A stretch of DNA of 46,222 nt from Actinomycetota bacterium (lineage in GTDB: Bacteria; Actinomycetota; Acidimicrobiia; Acidimicrobiales; CADCSY01). Shown here piece after piece: positions 24,129 to 34,508 of this stretch. The stretch lies in contig JADDQY010000109.1 of assembly GCA_016781135.1 (NCBI GenBank), positions 1 to 46,222 on the forward strand, read 5' to 3'. The position numbers were made by a program, and so were the translations under genes. Numbering within the stretch: position 1 is the first letter of the stretch; each line of letters begins with the position of its first letter. The notes beneath the pieces are model-generated. The model was given only the letters and a program-made list of their open reading frames with translations. It was not told the origin of the DNA and made no database searches.

Positions 24129-26599
24129 CGACGGCAGTCACACCAGGCGCAAACGACGGCACAGCCGCCCTGTGGGACGAGGAAACGAGCAACCTGGAGG
24201 GCCACGCTCGCATCCGGGCCCGCATCTCCGGGCTCCACTGCTCGCTGTGCACCGGGACGATCGAGAAGGCCCTCGGGCGCATCGACGGCGTGGACAAGGT
24301 GGCGGTGAGCCTCACCCACGAGCAGGCCCTCGTCGACTACGACCCCGACCGGGTCCGCCCGGAGACGGTCCTGCAGACCCTGCGCGACATCGGCTACGAC
24401 CTCTACGACCCGCGCAAGGTCCGGCCCTTCGAGGAGGAGGAAGCCGCCCTGGTGCGCGAGGGCAAGCGCCTGCTGGTCGCCACTGGACTCAGCCTCCTGG
24501 CCATCGCCCTCATCGTGCTGGTCGACAACGTGTTGTCGGTGCTGGTGCCGGCCACCGTGGTGGTGAGCTTGCTGCCGGTGGCCTTCTTCATCCTCCGGCC
24601 CTTCGGGCTGGGCAAGGCCGTCGCGGGAGCGCTCGCCCTGACCGTGCCACCCATCGCCGTGCTGGTGGCTCGGGCCAACGGGATCGGCGAGGGCCTGATC
24701 CCCTGGATCGTCGGCGCCATGGCCTTCGGGATCGTCTTCGGCGTGGCCGGCCACATCCTGCGCATGGCCTACCAGTCGGCCCGCCGGGGCATCCTCAACC
24801 AGCACGTGCTGTTGGAGACTGGGGCCTTCGCCGGCATCGCCGGTGGGATCTACGGCCTCACCTTCGGCGGCGACGACTTCCCGACGGCACCGTTCTTCGC
24901 CGTGACCGTGCTGGTCGCCAACTACCACATCTTCTCTGAGTGGCTGTCGCTGCTGGTCAAGACCCGCAGCTCCCAGGCAGTCAAGCGCCTCCTCGACCTC
25001 CAGCCCGACACCGCTCGGGTCAAGCGGGGCGACGCCGAGGTCGAGGTGCCCATCGCCGAGGTGGCACTGGGCGATCTGGTCCGAGTGCGCCCCGGCGAGC
25101 GCATCCCCGTGGACGGTGAGGTGGTCAGTGGCCACTCGGCGGTCGACCAGTCGCTGGTCACCGGCGAGCCGGTGCCGGTCGAGCGCTCCAAGGGCGACCT
25201 GGTCATCGGGGGGTCGATCAACACCTCGGGCACCCTGTTGGTGCGGGTCACCGCGGTGGGCACCGAGAGCTTCCTGGCCCAGATCGTGCGCCACGTGGAG
25301 GACGCCCGGGCCCTGAAGCCCGGCATCTTGCACCTGGTCGACCGGGTGCTGCGGGTCTACACCCCCACCGTGCTCGTCGTCGCCGCCCTCGCCGCGCTGG
25401 GCTGGACGCTTGGCGGCGCCATCTTCGGCGCCGAGGCCGACGTCGAGCGGGCGGTCTTCGCCAGCCTCGGGGTGCTGGTCATGGGCTACCCCTGCGCCGT
25501 GGGCATCGCCGCCCCGCTGGCCATCGTCAGAGCCGCCGGCGAGGCCGCCGACATCGGCATCATCATGCGCACGGGCGAGGCGTTCCAGGCCTTCCGCTCG
25601 GTGACCCACGTCGTGCTCGACAAGACCGGCACCCTCACCGAGGGGCGGCCCACGGTGCGCGAGGTCGAGGCTCTCGGCGACGCCGACGACCTGCTGCGCC
25701 TGGCTGCCGCCGCCGAGTCGGCCTCCGAGCACCCCCTCGGACAGGCTGTGGTGGCGTCGGCCTTCGAGCGCAAGCTGGCGCTGCCCGGCGTGAGCGACTT
25801 CGAGTCGGTCACCGGCTTCGGTGTCTCCGCCGTCGTCGACGGCCAGCGGATCCTCGTCGGCCGTCCTCGGTTCCTCGAGGACAACGGTGTCGATCTCGCC
25901 GAGCTGCGCGCGCACATCGACCGGCTGCAGGAGGCCGGGCGGACCGTCATCGGCGTCAGCCGCCAGGGACGAGCTCTGGGGGTGCTGGCCCTGGGCGACG
26001 AGCTGCGGGCTGACGCGAAGCAGGCGGTGGGAGCGATGCGCGACGCCGGGCTCATCCCTGTCCTGGTGACCGGCGACAACGAGGTGGCGGCTCGGCGGGT
26101 GGCCTCGCAGCTGGGCATCGAAGAGGCCCACGGTGGGGTGCTGCCCGAGGAGAAGGCCGAGATCGTGCGCCGACTGCAGCAGCGCGGCCACAAGGTGGCC
26201 ATGGTGGGCGACGGCATCAACGACGCCCCCGCCCTCATGCAGGCCAACGTGGGGATCGCCATGGGTGGCGGGACCGACATCGCCATGGAGTCGGCTGACA
26301 TCATCATCGTGGGCAACGAGGTGAGCGCGGTGCTCACCGCTCGGGACATCAGCCGCCGCAGCTACCGCACCACGCGCCAGAACGTGGCGCTCGCCTTCCT
26401 GTTCAACGGGATCGGCATCCCCGCGGCCACCACCGGCCTCGTCTACCCGGTGTGGGCCATGGTGGCCATGGCGGCCAGCGTGACCACCATCTTCGTCAAC
26501 TCCATCGGGGGCCGGCCCTCCCTGCTCTTCGACGCCATCTCCAGCGTGGGGCGCACCGAGGCGCCCAAGGACCCCAAGGAGGTGGCGATCGCGACGTGA
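24125..26599 (+). CDS. P1B-type metal-translocating ATPase (copper-like, YPC motif)
   Basis: Its 824 residues carry an N-terminal HMA domain with [16 protein letters not shown] (about residues 35-50) and eight membrane segments. The actuator loop has [24 protein letters not shown] lies in transmembrane helix 6 (Tyr455-Pro456-Cys457), followed by the phosphorylation site [12 protein letters not shown] (Asp499), SEHPLGQA in the nucleotide domain and [12 protein letters not shown]. Helix 7-8 residues FNGIGIPAA and [12 protein letters not shown] are close to the copper class. Copper pumps usually carry CPC, so the first Cys is Tyr here. It pumps metal out of the cytosol and is controlled by the MerR protein. 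Full length. Confidence 0.92.
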   Translation: MTTAVTPGANDGTAALWDEETSNLEGHARIRARISGLHCSLCTGTIEKALGRIDGVDKVAVSLTHEQALVDYDPDRVRPETVLQTLRDIGYDLYDPRKVRPFEEEEAALVREGKRLLVATGLSLLAIALIVLVDNVLSVLVPATVVVSLLPVAFFILRPFGLGKAVAGALALTVPPIAVLVARANGIGEGLIPWIVGAMAFGIVFGVAGHILRMAYQSARRGILNQHVLLETGAFAGIAGGIYGLTFGGDDFPTAPFFAVTVLVANYHIFSEWLSLLVKTRSSQAVKRLLDLQPDTARVKRGDAEVEVPIAEVALGDLVRVRPGERIPVDGEVVSGHSAVDQSLVTGEPVPVERSKGDLVIGGSINTSGTLLVRVTAVGTESFLAQIVRHVEDARALKPGILHLVDRVLRVYTPTVLVVAALAALGWTLGGAIFGAEADVERAVFASLGVLVMGYPCAVGIAAPLAIVRAAGEAADIGIIMRTGEAFQAFRSVTHVVLDKTGTLTEGRPTVREVEALGDADDLLRLAAAAESASEHPLGQAVVASAFERKLALPGVSDFESVTGFGVSAVVDGQRILVGRPRFLEDNGVDLAELRAHIDRLQEAGRTVIGVSRQGRALGVLALGDELRADAKQAVGAMRDAGLIPVLVTGDNEVAARRVASQLGIEEAHGGVLPEEKAEIVRRLQQRGHKVAMVGDGINDAPALMQANVGIAMGGGTDIAMESADIIIVGNEVSAVLTARDISRRSYRTTRQNVALAFLFNGIGIPAATTGLVYPVWAMVAMAASVTTIFVNSIGGRPSLLFDAISSVGRTEAPKDPKEVAIAT

Positions 26600-26711
26600 G
26601 CAAGGGGGGACCATGGCTGGTGCGGCCGCGGATCGCCTGCCAGTCGTGGTCCCCGAAGAAGGTCCGATTCCAGAACCGATGACCACGACAACAGAGAGAG
26701 GTACGACCCTG

Positions 26712-27050
26712 ATGGCTACTGCGATCTTGAACGAGCGAGTGAAGTCCTGCAGCGACGCCTGCGCCCAGTGCATCAGCGCGTGTGAGGCGTGCGCCCGGCA
26801 CTGCATCGACAGCGCCATGGCGGAGATGGCCGAGTGCGCCAAGCTCTGCCTGGACTGCGCCACGCTGTGCGCCGCCTGCCTGCCGCTCATGGCCCGTGGG
26901 TCGAAGTACTACGCCGAGCTGTGCCGGCTGTGCGCCGATGCGTGCGACGCCTGTGCATCGGAGTGCGAGAAGTACGACGACGAGCTCATGCGCCAGTGCG
27001 CCGAGGCGTGCCGGCGTGCCGCCGACGAGTGCCGTCGCCTCGCCGCCTGA
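26712..27050 (+). CDS. four-helix-bundle copper-storage protein (Csp-like)
   Basis: Its 112 residues contain 19 cysteines in repeats such as CSDACAQCISACEACARHC, AECAKLCLDCATLCAACLP and CRLCADACDACASEC, pointing into the core of a four-helix bundle that binds many Cu(I) ions per monomer. No export signal is visible, so it fits the cytosolic Csp3 type. I take ATG 26712, with AGAGAGG 10 bases before it. The frame also opens at ATG 26613, just after the ATPase stop and behind AAGGGGGG, which would add 33 residues without family resemblance. It is the last gene of the metal operon and supports copper as its substrate. Confidence 0.87.
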   Translation: MATAILNERVKSCSDACAQCISACEACARHCIDSAMAEMAECAKLCLDCATLCAACLPLMARGSKYYAELCRLCADACDACASECEKYDDELMRQCAEACRRAADECRRLAA

Positions 27051-27091
27051 CCGACTCGACCGGGGCCCGAGGCGACGGTGTTCGCAGCCGG

Positions 27092-28050
27092 ATGTTGTTC
27101 GCCTCGGGCCCCACGGGCCTACAGCCCCGGCGGGCGCTCGTGGTCCTGGTGGTGGCATTCTTCGGCGTCGCCCTGTCGGCGTCAGCGAGCCGGGCTGGCC
27201 GGCGCAGGCGAGCGATCGCCTGGTCTGCTCCGCAGGGAGAGGTGCACCAGGTAAGCCTGGCGGTGCGGACCCTCGGCGCTGGCGACCATGCCTTCCTGCT
27301 CGTGCACGGCCTGGCCGGCTCCAACCTGTACTGGGGCGCCCACTACGAGGAGCTTGCCGACCACGCCCTGCTCGTCGTGCCCGACCTTCTCGGCTTCGCC
27401 TCGTCGCCCCGCCCAGACAGCGACTACGGACCTGACGCTCACGCCGACGCCCTGGCGGCGACCCTCCACCAGGTCGGCGTAGAGCGTCCCGCCGTCGTGA
27501 TGGCCCACTCCACCGGCTGCCTGGTGGCGCTTCGCCTGGCCGCCCGCCACCCTGCCCTTGTAGCGGGCATCCTTGGTTTCGGCCCACCCCTCTACCGAGA
27601 CCGCCACCACGCCAAAGCCCACCTGCCGGGCCTCGGGCTGCTGACCCGGTTGTTCGCGCTCGACACCCCGCTCACCCATCGCCTGTGCGCGTGGCTGTGC
27701 TGCCAGCGCCCCGGGCTCGCCGCTCGCCTCGCCCAGCTGAGCCGCCCCGACCTGCCTGCGCCGTCGCTCGAGGCGGGGTCCGCCACTCCTGGGCGTCCTA
27801 CACCGGAACTCTCCGTCGCGTCGTCCTCGATGCCCCGGCCGCGGGGTGGCTCGATGCGGTCAAGGTGCCCGTGCACCTCGTAGCCGGCAGGAGCGACGGC
27901 GTCGTTGGCCTCGGCTTCCTGGGAGAGCTCGCCGCTCGCTACACCCTGCTGAGCGTTGAGGCCTGGACGCGCTCTGGCCATGACGCGCCCTTGACCGATC
28001 CCGCTCGCTGCCTCGAGGCCATCGGCGCCTTCTCCTCCCGGCTCGACCAG
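27092..28050 (+). pseudogene. alpha/beta hydrolase, frameshifted
   Basis: A membrane-anchor-like start (RRALVVLVVAFFGVALSASA) leads to the fold: HAFLLVHGLAGSNLYWGAHY (oxyanion HG), VVPDLLGFASSPRPDSDYGP, VVMAHSTGCLVALRLAARHP (nucleophile in HSTG) and LVAGILGFGPPLY. Near 27770 the sense moves to another frame, HSWASYTGTLRRVVLDAPAA, KVPVHLVAGRSDGVVG (acid) and EAWTRSGHDAPLTDPA (His). All catalytic residues are present on both sides of the single shift, so one base would restore it. The second frame has no stop until 28290. The substrate is unknown. Confidence 0.7.
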
Positions 28051-28129
28051 CCGGTTGGCGGCTGCGCTCGCGCCGCCGGGAGCGCTCACGAGCACTCGGC
28101 CGAGAGAGGCCTCTGTCGACCGAGCGACC

Positions 28130-28286
28130 AGGCAGGGAAGTCTTCGACGACCACCTGCGGGAAGCCACTGACGACTCGGTCGAAGTCGATTTGTCGCCCG
28201 ACGACAAGCCCGACGTTGTGTTCGTGCGCGCCAAAGGAGCGCTCCATCCACTCCACGATTTTCCCATCGAAGAAAGGCGGAACGGG
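28130..28286 (+). pseudogene. SnoaL/NTF2-like domain scrap
   Basis: In the frame of the following transporter, but upstream of its start, the plus strand reads REVFDDHLREATDDSVEVDL and VVFVRAKGALHPLHDF. VFDDHLREA..SVEVDL....DVV is the opening of SnoaL-like polyketide-cyclase/NTF2 proteins of actinobacteria. No start is visible and the fold stops after about 45 residues. It seems to be the N-terminal piece of a lost gene fused in frame to the MFS gene. Confidence 0.45.
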
Positions 28287-29525
28287 TTGAGCTCGAAGAC
28301 GCCAGCCGAACCAGCCACTGCCGACGGCGACGGTCAGCAGCGCCTCTCCGGCACCCAGAGCGAGCGTCTCTTGCGGCTCCTCGCTGCGGCCACGTTCCTC
28401 GTGTTCTTCCAGGCGTTCATGATCGCCCCGCTCATTCCCCGCCTCGCCCACCTCTTCGGCGCATCCACCGATGCCGTTGGCCTGGCCATCCCCGCCTACC
28501 TCCTGCCTTACGGAGCGATGACCCTTGTCTGGGGGCCCCTGTCGGACCGCCTCGGCCGGGCCACCGTGATCCTCGGCTCCCTCACCGCCTTTGTCGTGCT
28601 CACCGCCCTCTCCTCGCTGGCCGAGGGCGCCGGGCCGTTCGTGGCCGCCCGGCTCGTGACCGCAGTCGGCGCCAGCGGCGTGGTCCCCATCTCCCTCGCC
28701 CTCATCGGCGACCGCTTCGACTACCGCCGGCGGGGCCACGCCCTGGGCTGGCTCTTCGGCGCCATGGCCGGTGGCACCGCCTTTGGGTCCAGCCTCGGCG
28801 CCCTCCTCGAGCCTGTGGTGGGCTGGCGCGGCCTCTTCCTGGCCGTCTCCGCCGCCGGGCTCGCTGTCCTGGCGCTGCTGTGGCGGCAGCGGGAGCTGCT
28901 GGCGGGAGCGACGGGCACCCGGCGCAGGCTGCGGGACGTCATCGGGGGCTACCGGAACCTCTTGGCTGACGGGCGGGCGCAGCGGACCTACGCCTACGTC
29001 CTCATCAACGGCGTGCTCCACTCCGGCATCTACACCTGGCTCGGCCTCTACTTCGTGACCCGCCACGGGCTGTCAGAGGCGGGCATCGGACTGGCCGTGC
29101 TCGCCTACGGCGTGCCCGGGTTCCTGCTCGGACCGACGGTGGGCCGCCTCGCCGACCGCCGGGGCCGCTCGAGGCTCATTCCTTTGGGGCTGGCCATCGG
29201 GGCGCTTTCGGCACTGCTGCTCGTACCTTCGAGTCCGGTGGTCGTTGCCGCCGTCATCGTCGGGGTTCTCTCCCTTGGCTACGACCTGACCCAGCCACTC
29301 TTGGCCGGGATCGTCACTCAGCTGTCGGCCAACCGGGGCCAGGCAATGGGCTTCAACGTCTTCACCCTCTTCGTGGGCTTCGGTGCCGGGAGCTTGCTGT
29401 TCCAGCTGCTCCTCGCCGCTAGCTTCCAGAGCGCCCTCATCGCCTTCGGTGTCGGCGCCGGCATCGCCGCCGTCGCCGCCATCCCCTTGTTTTCGGACGA
29501 AGGCCGACCTGACCACGAGCCCTGA
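28287..29525 (+). CDS. MFS transporter (drug-efflux type)
   Basis: Its 412 residues have twelve membrane segments. The loop 2-3 motif LVWGPLSDRLGRATVILGSL is the classical GxxSDRxGRR-like MFS signature, and LLGPTVGRLADRRGRSRLIP repeats it in the second half. ALIGDRFDYRRRGHALGWLF supports the family. I choose the TTG at 28287 behind AAAGGCGG; the frame is open further up (TTG 28191), but there it encodes the SnoaL-like scrap. Substrate unknown. Possibly proton-driven efflux of small molecules. Intact, unlike both neighbours. Confidence 0.85.
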   Translation: MSSKTPAEPATADGDGQQRLSGTQSERLLRLLAAATFLVFFQAFMIAPLIPRLAHLFGASTDAVGLAIPAYLLPYGAMTLVWGPLSDRLGRATVILGSLTAFVVLTALSSLAEGAGPFVAARLVTAVGASGVVPISLALIGDRFDYRRRGHALGWLFGAMAGGTAFGSSLGALLEPVVGWRGLFLAVSAAGLAVLALLWRQRELLAGATGTRRRLRDVIGGYRNLLADGRAQRTYAYVLINGVLHSGIYTWLGLYFVTRHGLSEAGIGLAVLAYGVPGFLLGPTVGRLADRRGRSRLIPLGLAIGALSALLLVPSSPVVVAAVIVGVLSLGYDLTQPLLAGIVTQLSANRGQAMGFNVFTLFVGFGAGSLLFQLLLAASFQSALIAFGVGAGIAAVAAIPLFSDEGRPDHEP

Positions 29526-29831
29526 TGGCGCCCCTCAACCGGGCGGCGTGCGGTCGAGATCAGTACAGGTGTAGTCCTCGGTGGCGAGCGGTGGTGATGG
29601 GGAGCAGTGGGGCTCGGGGCGGCCCGTCGCTGCTCGTCGTCAGTCTCGCTGTCTGTGGGTGGTCGCGGAGCTAGTGTCGAGCATCCGAGCCGGCGCTGGT
29701 GCCACCGAGGTCTCACCCATAGAGCGGCTGCCTGCTCAAGAGCGTTCCGAGCCGAGGTTCGCCGCATCGGACGAGGCCAGCCGCCACACTGATGACCTGC
29801 TCGGTACCGGCGAGCGGCCTCAGGCGGACAG
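29526..29831. other. intergenic stretch, nothing recognised
   Basis: About 306 bases between transporter and esterase. Short open frames on both strands have no recognisable domain, and no promoter pair or hairpin stands out. Confidence 0.4.
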
Positions 29832-30727
29832 ATGAGGGCTCTGCGAGTGGCAATGACCGTCGCGGCAGTGGCGCTGGTCGCCTGCGGTGATGGTTCCCCC
29901 CCGGATTCGCCGCTGAGGCCCGCCGTCCAGCAGGGGGAGCTGACGGTCGACGGACAACTCCGTACCTACCGGGTGTTCGCGCCCACCACCCTCGAGGCCG
30001 GGAGCCGGCCACCGCTGGTGCTGGTGCTCGGCGGCGTCGGCAACTCCGCCGAGAACATGGTGGGCGCCACCGAGTTCGACCGGCAGGCCAGCATCGGCAA
30101 CTTCATCGCCGCCTACCCGGAAGGGCTGGATCTCACCTGGAACGCTGGGTTCTGCTGTGCGAGCGGCACCACGAGCGGCGTCGACGACGTTGCGTTCCTC
30201 TCTCAGCTCATCGATCGCCTCGTGTCCGAGCACGACGCCGATCCTGAGCGGGTGTACGCCACCGGCGTCTCGGCCGGAGCGATGATGGCCTACCGCCTCG
30301 CCTGCGAGCGGCCGGGACAGATCGCTGGGGGGGCTCCGTGGCCGGAGCCATGATCCTCGACCGGTGCCAACCAGATCAGAGTGTGCCGGTCATCGAGATC
30401 CACGGGACCGAGGACCAGCTTGTCCCCTACAAAGGTGGGCTCGTCTGGCCTGAGGGCGTGGCTACCCAGCCAGCTCCGTCCACGCTGGCCGTGGCCGAGC
30501 ACTGGGCAGCTCTCAACGGCTGCCCTGCTGGTCCCGAGGAGGAGACCGACGGCCTGGTGACCACGCTGACCTGGACGGGCTGTCCCGACGGGGCCGAGGT
30601 CAAGCTCGTCGCCGTCGAGGGAGGGGGGCACACCTGGTTCGCCACCGGTCTCGGTCCCGCCAACGGTGCCGTGGACGCCACCAGCCTCATCTGGGACTTC
30701 TTCAGCAGCGGCCAAGGCGCCGCCTGA
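29832..30727 (+). pseudogene. secreted esterase of the PHB-depolymerase (LpqC) type, one frameshift
   Basis: A lipoprotein-like signal ends MTVAAVALVAC. The fold follows: PLVLVLGGVGNSAENMVGAT, FIAAYPEGLDLTWNAGFCC, VDDVAFLSQLIDRL and YATGVSAGAMMAYRLAC (nucleophile Ser in GVSAG). At a run of seven G near 30330 the frame is lost. The second part in another frame is VAGAMILDRCQPDQSVPVIE, IHGTEDQLVPYKGG (acid) and VEGGGHTWFATG (His), stop at 30727. Both halves are fully conserved, so this may be an indel in the homopolymer and the true gene intact. The enzyme would cleave an ester-linked polymer or glycoconjugate outside the cell. Confidence 0.75.
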
Positions 30728-30739
30728 GCGAAAAGGCCT

Positions 30740-33231
30740 TTGGCCCGTGGGTTGCGCTGCTGCGCCTCATCAGCCGAGCTCGCGGCCGTGATCAAGGCTC
30801 CGCTCCTGGGCACGTGTCGCCACTCGTGAAAGCAACTCGCGCTCCGTACGGCCGCCTCCCAAGCCTCCTCCTGCACGACGTCGTGAGGTCGTTCCCGTAG
30901 TCGGTCGGGCTCGACACCCCATTCCTCGCGGTAAGACTCGATGCGGCCGGCCATGCTGGTCCACAACCGGATGGCTTCGGCGCTTGCAGGGACGGGACCG
31001 ATGACGCGTAGGAGGTGTTCGGGTGAGGCGATCGCGACCCTGAAGCCGAGCTCGTTGCGGGGCTCAGTCACGGCCGCGGTGAGCTGGTCCCGGTAGGCCA
31101 ACAGCTCGCCGTGCTCGGCGAGCCAGTCCTCGCGGCGTCCCTGTTCCGAGCAGGCGGCGGCATAGCGGGCCTCAGCCTCCTCCAGGCGCCGCCGGTCCTC
31201 CCGCCTGGCTCGCGTCAGGCTGCCTGGCCGACAGTAGTGGCGGGCCTGATCGAGTGCTTCCGTGGCCCGGCTCAGCTCCTGGGATCGATCGGGCGGCATC
31301 TCCTTGGCAATCCAGGCGTTGAGGTTGGCCAGGCGAGGTGCCAGGGTGGCGAGCGACTCCGAGCGGGCGAAAGCGTCTCGGAGGACCTCCAGTGCCGAGA
31401 TTTAGGCGCCGCCTCGCGCCATGGCGGCCACCAGCACGTCAGCCGGGCCGGGAGCGGGTTCAGCTGGTCGGTGCTCGGCGTCGTCCTCGCCACAGATCGC
31501 CAAGGCCACGTTGGAGGTCCGGCCCGACTCATGCCCACGTAGAGGCCCTCGCCGCTGGTGCGCTCGTCGACCAGGAGGATGGAGCGGTCCACGGTGAGGC
31601 CCTGGGCCTTGTGGATGGTCACGGCGTAGGCCAGGGCCACCTCGTCTCGGACGTAGTCCCCCGGGAGCTCCACTCGTCCTCGCCCGGCCAGGTCCTCCAC
31701 CAGCAGGCTGTCGTCACGGTGACAGGCCAGCACCTGCCAGCGATCCCCGTTTCGGACCCACCCCCCTCGAGATGTGACGAGCCGCCGGTCCTTGCGGGTG
31801 GTGACGACCTCGTCGCCCACCCCCACGACGCGGTTCCCGGCGACCGCGCCCTCGGCGTCGACCTCGCCGGCGGCCACTCGGGACGCCCGCGCTCGCATTG
31901 CCAGCTCATCCACGGTGGCGTGGTCGGCCGCACAGACCACCACCGACTCTCCCCGGGCCCGGGTCAGCTGCCAGCGAACGAAGCCTCCTCCACCATGACC
32001 GACCCTCGCCGCCCACCACTCGGCCGTGCTCGAGGTAGTCCTCGATGACGGTCGTGTCGTCATCACGCAGGCGCAGGCTGGCCCCCCGCTCCCAGGCCGC
32101 GTGGAACCGACGCACGGCGGTCAACTCGGCCGCCTCTGTCTCGGCCGCCAGCAGGCGGAACCGGCCGCCGGCCTCCACCGCCCCGAGCTGGCGGTGGTCG
32201 CCTACCAGCACCACCTTGGCCTGGGCCTGGTTGGCCAGTACCACCACCGGGCCAGATCAGCGCTCGCCACCATCGCCGCTTCGTCCACGACCAGGACCTC
32301 GCCCCGGCGCAGGCGCCACTGCTCGCTCGGGCCCTCAGGGCGGTCGTGTTCGAAGAGGAACTTGGCGATGGTCTCCGAGGCGATGTCCGCCTCGAACTCG
32401 AGCACGGCGGCGGCGAGACGGCCAGGCCCCGCACCGCAATGCCGCAGTCCTCCCACGCCTGGGCGGTGGCGCCCATGGTGTGAGACTTGCCGGCGCCAGC
32501 GGGGCAGACGAGGGTGGTCACCGCCTCACCGCCAAGGCACAGCCGGCGTACGGCCTCGGCCTGGTCCTCGCCGAGGTTCGCATCGTCGATGGTGGTCTCG
32601 GTGGTCGAGGCGCTGGCCACCCCCCGTCCTGCCTGCCGGCGAGCACTAAGTCGAGCACCTGCTGCTCGGTGGCGAGAGTGGCGAGCGTCGAGTAGCGGGG
32701 CGCTCCGTGGGCCTCGTAGACCGAGCGCCCGTCTCGGCGACGCAGGTCCTCGGGAACCTCGTGGCCGGGAGCGACTAGGTGAACCACGGTCGGATGGGCG
32801 AGCACCTCGTCGGCGACCCGCTCCACCCAGCAACGGGCGTCCTCGGCGCTGGCGAGCCCGGCCGGAGCCCGCCGAGCCGGTCCTTGGCGTCTCGGGTGTC
32901 GAGCACGGCCCGCTCGTAGGTGCGCCGGCGCTCCCGGGGCGAGAGGCTGGGGCCGAGGATGATCTCGGACTCGGCGATCCTGGCCCGGGCTTCGGCCTCC
33001 ACCGCTCTGCTGCGCTTGGAGTAGTGCTCGACCAGTTCCTTCGGCACGCCGAGGATGTCGGCTTGGCCGTTGCGGTCCACCCACACCACCCCGAGGCGCG
33101 TCTCGCTCTCGGCCCGCAGCGCGGCGTGGTACACGAGGCCGGCGGGCTTGAGCTCTCGATGCAGGGCCGGGGAGTCGAGCGCCCTCCAGGTCCCGTCCTC
33201 GCAGCACACTCTTGCTCACTGCCAAGCTCAT
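30740..33231 (-). pseudogene. MobF-type conjugative relaxase/helicase, truncated and multiply frameshifted
   Basis: Pieces in descending order: end of the relaxase domain (CEDGTWRALDSPALHRELK, AGLVYHAALRAESETRLGVV), linker LSPRERRRTYERAVLDTRDA, Walker A VCPAGAGKSHTMGATAQAWE, Walker B EVLVVDEAAMVASADLA, VVLVGDHRQLGAVEAGGRF, UvrD-like AYAVTIHKAQGLTVDRSILL and EGLYVGMSRA. A TAA lies at 31403-31405, and the C-terminal helices end near 30780. At least five frame changes plus that TAA are seen. The N-terminal catalytic Tyr/His region is missing; the 5' side is joined to the truncated isomerase gene. TraA/TrwC proteins nick oriT and unwind the transferred strand. The end is uncertain because the frame runs on antisense to the esterase. 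Confidence 0.8.
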
Positions 33232-33264
33232 CGATTGGCGAGACCGATGGACGGGATGAGCCGC

Positions 33265-33498
33265 CTATCCGCGTGGCCTCTTAGATTCGGCTCGACGCTG
33301 GAGCAGCCAGCGCCCGGCTGGGTTGACGAGCTGTACTGAGACAGCGAGGTGAGGCACCCCCGGCGACCAGTGAGCAACCCGGCGAGACATGCTCGCCACT
33401 GGTTCCCCGGCGCCGTCGACGGCCACTACCTCGACGTCGTGACTGTCGCCTCGCCCTCCCTTCGACCCCCCCGACACCCACCGCCCACCGGCCGTCAT
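33265..33498 (-). pseudogene. isopentenyl-diphosphate isomerase (Idi), N-terminal fragment
   Basis: The ATG at 33498 overlaps the stop of the polyprenyl synthase gene (ATGA). The product reads DVEVVAVDGAGEPVASMSRR, VAHWSPGVPHLAVSVQLVNP and AGRWLLQRRAESK, the opening of Nudix-type Idi (D-E-x-x-x-V-D ... HLAVSVFL ... LLQRRA..K). After AESK the frame meets RPRG and a stop; all catalytic residues lie beyond the cut. The relaxase fragment starts within about 60 bases. The gene was the last of the Ebo-type operon and was severed by the mobile element. Idi would have balanced IPP and DMAPP for the prenyl synthase. Confidence 0.75.
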
Positions 33499-34508
33499 CG
33501 CCGGCGGCTCCCGCTGGCGCGGGCAACACGGCACAGACAGTCGGCCACCGGGTCACCGATGGCCGCGCTACCCACAACGTCGAGGGCCTCGGCCACCCAG
33601 GCGGCCGCGGCGGCTTCGGTGGCGGCTCGGCCGCCGGCGCGCTCGACGAGCCCGGCCATCCGCGCGATGTCGCCGTCGCTGCGCTGCGGCGCGGACAGGA
33701 GCTCTGCTAACTCCTCTGCTACGGCCCCGCCTTGCTCAAGCGAGGGTGACGACGGGAAGCGTCATTTTGCCCCGGCGAAGGTCGGAGGTGGCGGGCTTTC
33801 CGGTGAGCGAGGGGGTCCCCCCAGATGCCGAGGAGGTAGTCGAGGGCCTGGTACGCCAGGCCGACGGCGCGCCCGAACGAGGACAGGGCGTCGACCAGTG
33901 CTCCAGGGCCCTCGCCGAGCACGGCGCCGAGCGCAGCCGACGTCGAGACCAAGGCGGCGGTCTTGCGCTCGGCCATCCGCAGCCATAGGTCGAAGCTCGC
34001 ACCGCCGCTCGACTCCAGCGCGAGGTCGAGCGCCTGGCCCTCGATCAGGTCCTGCACCGTACGCTCGAGTCGGCGAGCGGCAGCGGGCCCGGACGGCGCC
34101 GACAGCACGCAGACCTGGCTGCGGACGAGGAGGGCGCTGCCGGCCAGGAGGGCGAGTCGTTCACCGAAGACTACCCAGGCGCTGGGTCGGTGCCGCCAGG
34201 AGCGGTCGCCGTCCATGACGTCGTCGTGGAGCAGGGAGAAGTTGTGCACCAGCTCGACCGCCACGGCTCCGGGCACAGCGACCTCCAGCGGGGCGCCCGC
34301 CGCGGCGGCCAAGAGCAGCACGAGGGCGGGGCGCACCGCCTTGCCAACCGCCGAGCGCGCCATGTGGGTCGTGCGGTCCTCGCCAGCCGAAGTGGTGGGC
34401 GACGACCGGCCGGACCTGCTCGGGGAGGGTGGCGACCTCGGCCCGCAGGGGCCCGGCCACCAGGTCCGTGCTGTCACGCAGGAGCTCGGCCAAGGCGGCC
34501 GCTGTCAT
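33495..34508 (-). pseudogene. polyprenyl (FPP/GGPP-type) diphosphate synthase, frameshifted
   Basis: The ATG at 34508 overlaps the EboF-like stop. MTAAALAELLRDSTDLVAGP is followed by a shift near 34385. Then HMARSAVGKAVRPALVLLLA, VELVHNFSLLHDDVMDGDRS (first Asp-rich motif DDVMD), AERKTAALVSTSAALGAVLG and AYQALDYLLGIWGDP. Here the second motif, normally DDLLGIWGD, has Tyr for the second Asp. Two more shifts lie near 33815 and 33729, before EQGGAVAEELAELLSAPQRS and the end. The enzyme makes C15-C20 prenyl diphosphate, the likely donor for the UbiA protein. Three indels in one gene speak for decay, though each is a single base. Confidence 0.75.

Noticed and set aside
24092..26890. Minus-strand open frame of over 900 codons opposite the metal ATPase
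   Set aside because: It mirrors the GC-rich third codon positions of the ATPase gene; its composition (His/Gly/Asp/Arg-rich) has no domain, and the plus strand encodes a fully conserved pump.
29581..29835. Plus-strand frame before the esterase
   Set aside because: No start signal and no recognisable domain; amino-acid composition looks random.
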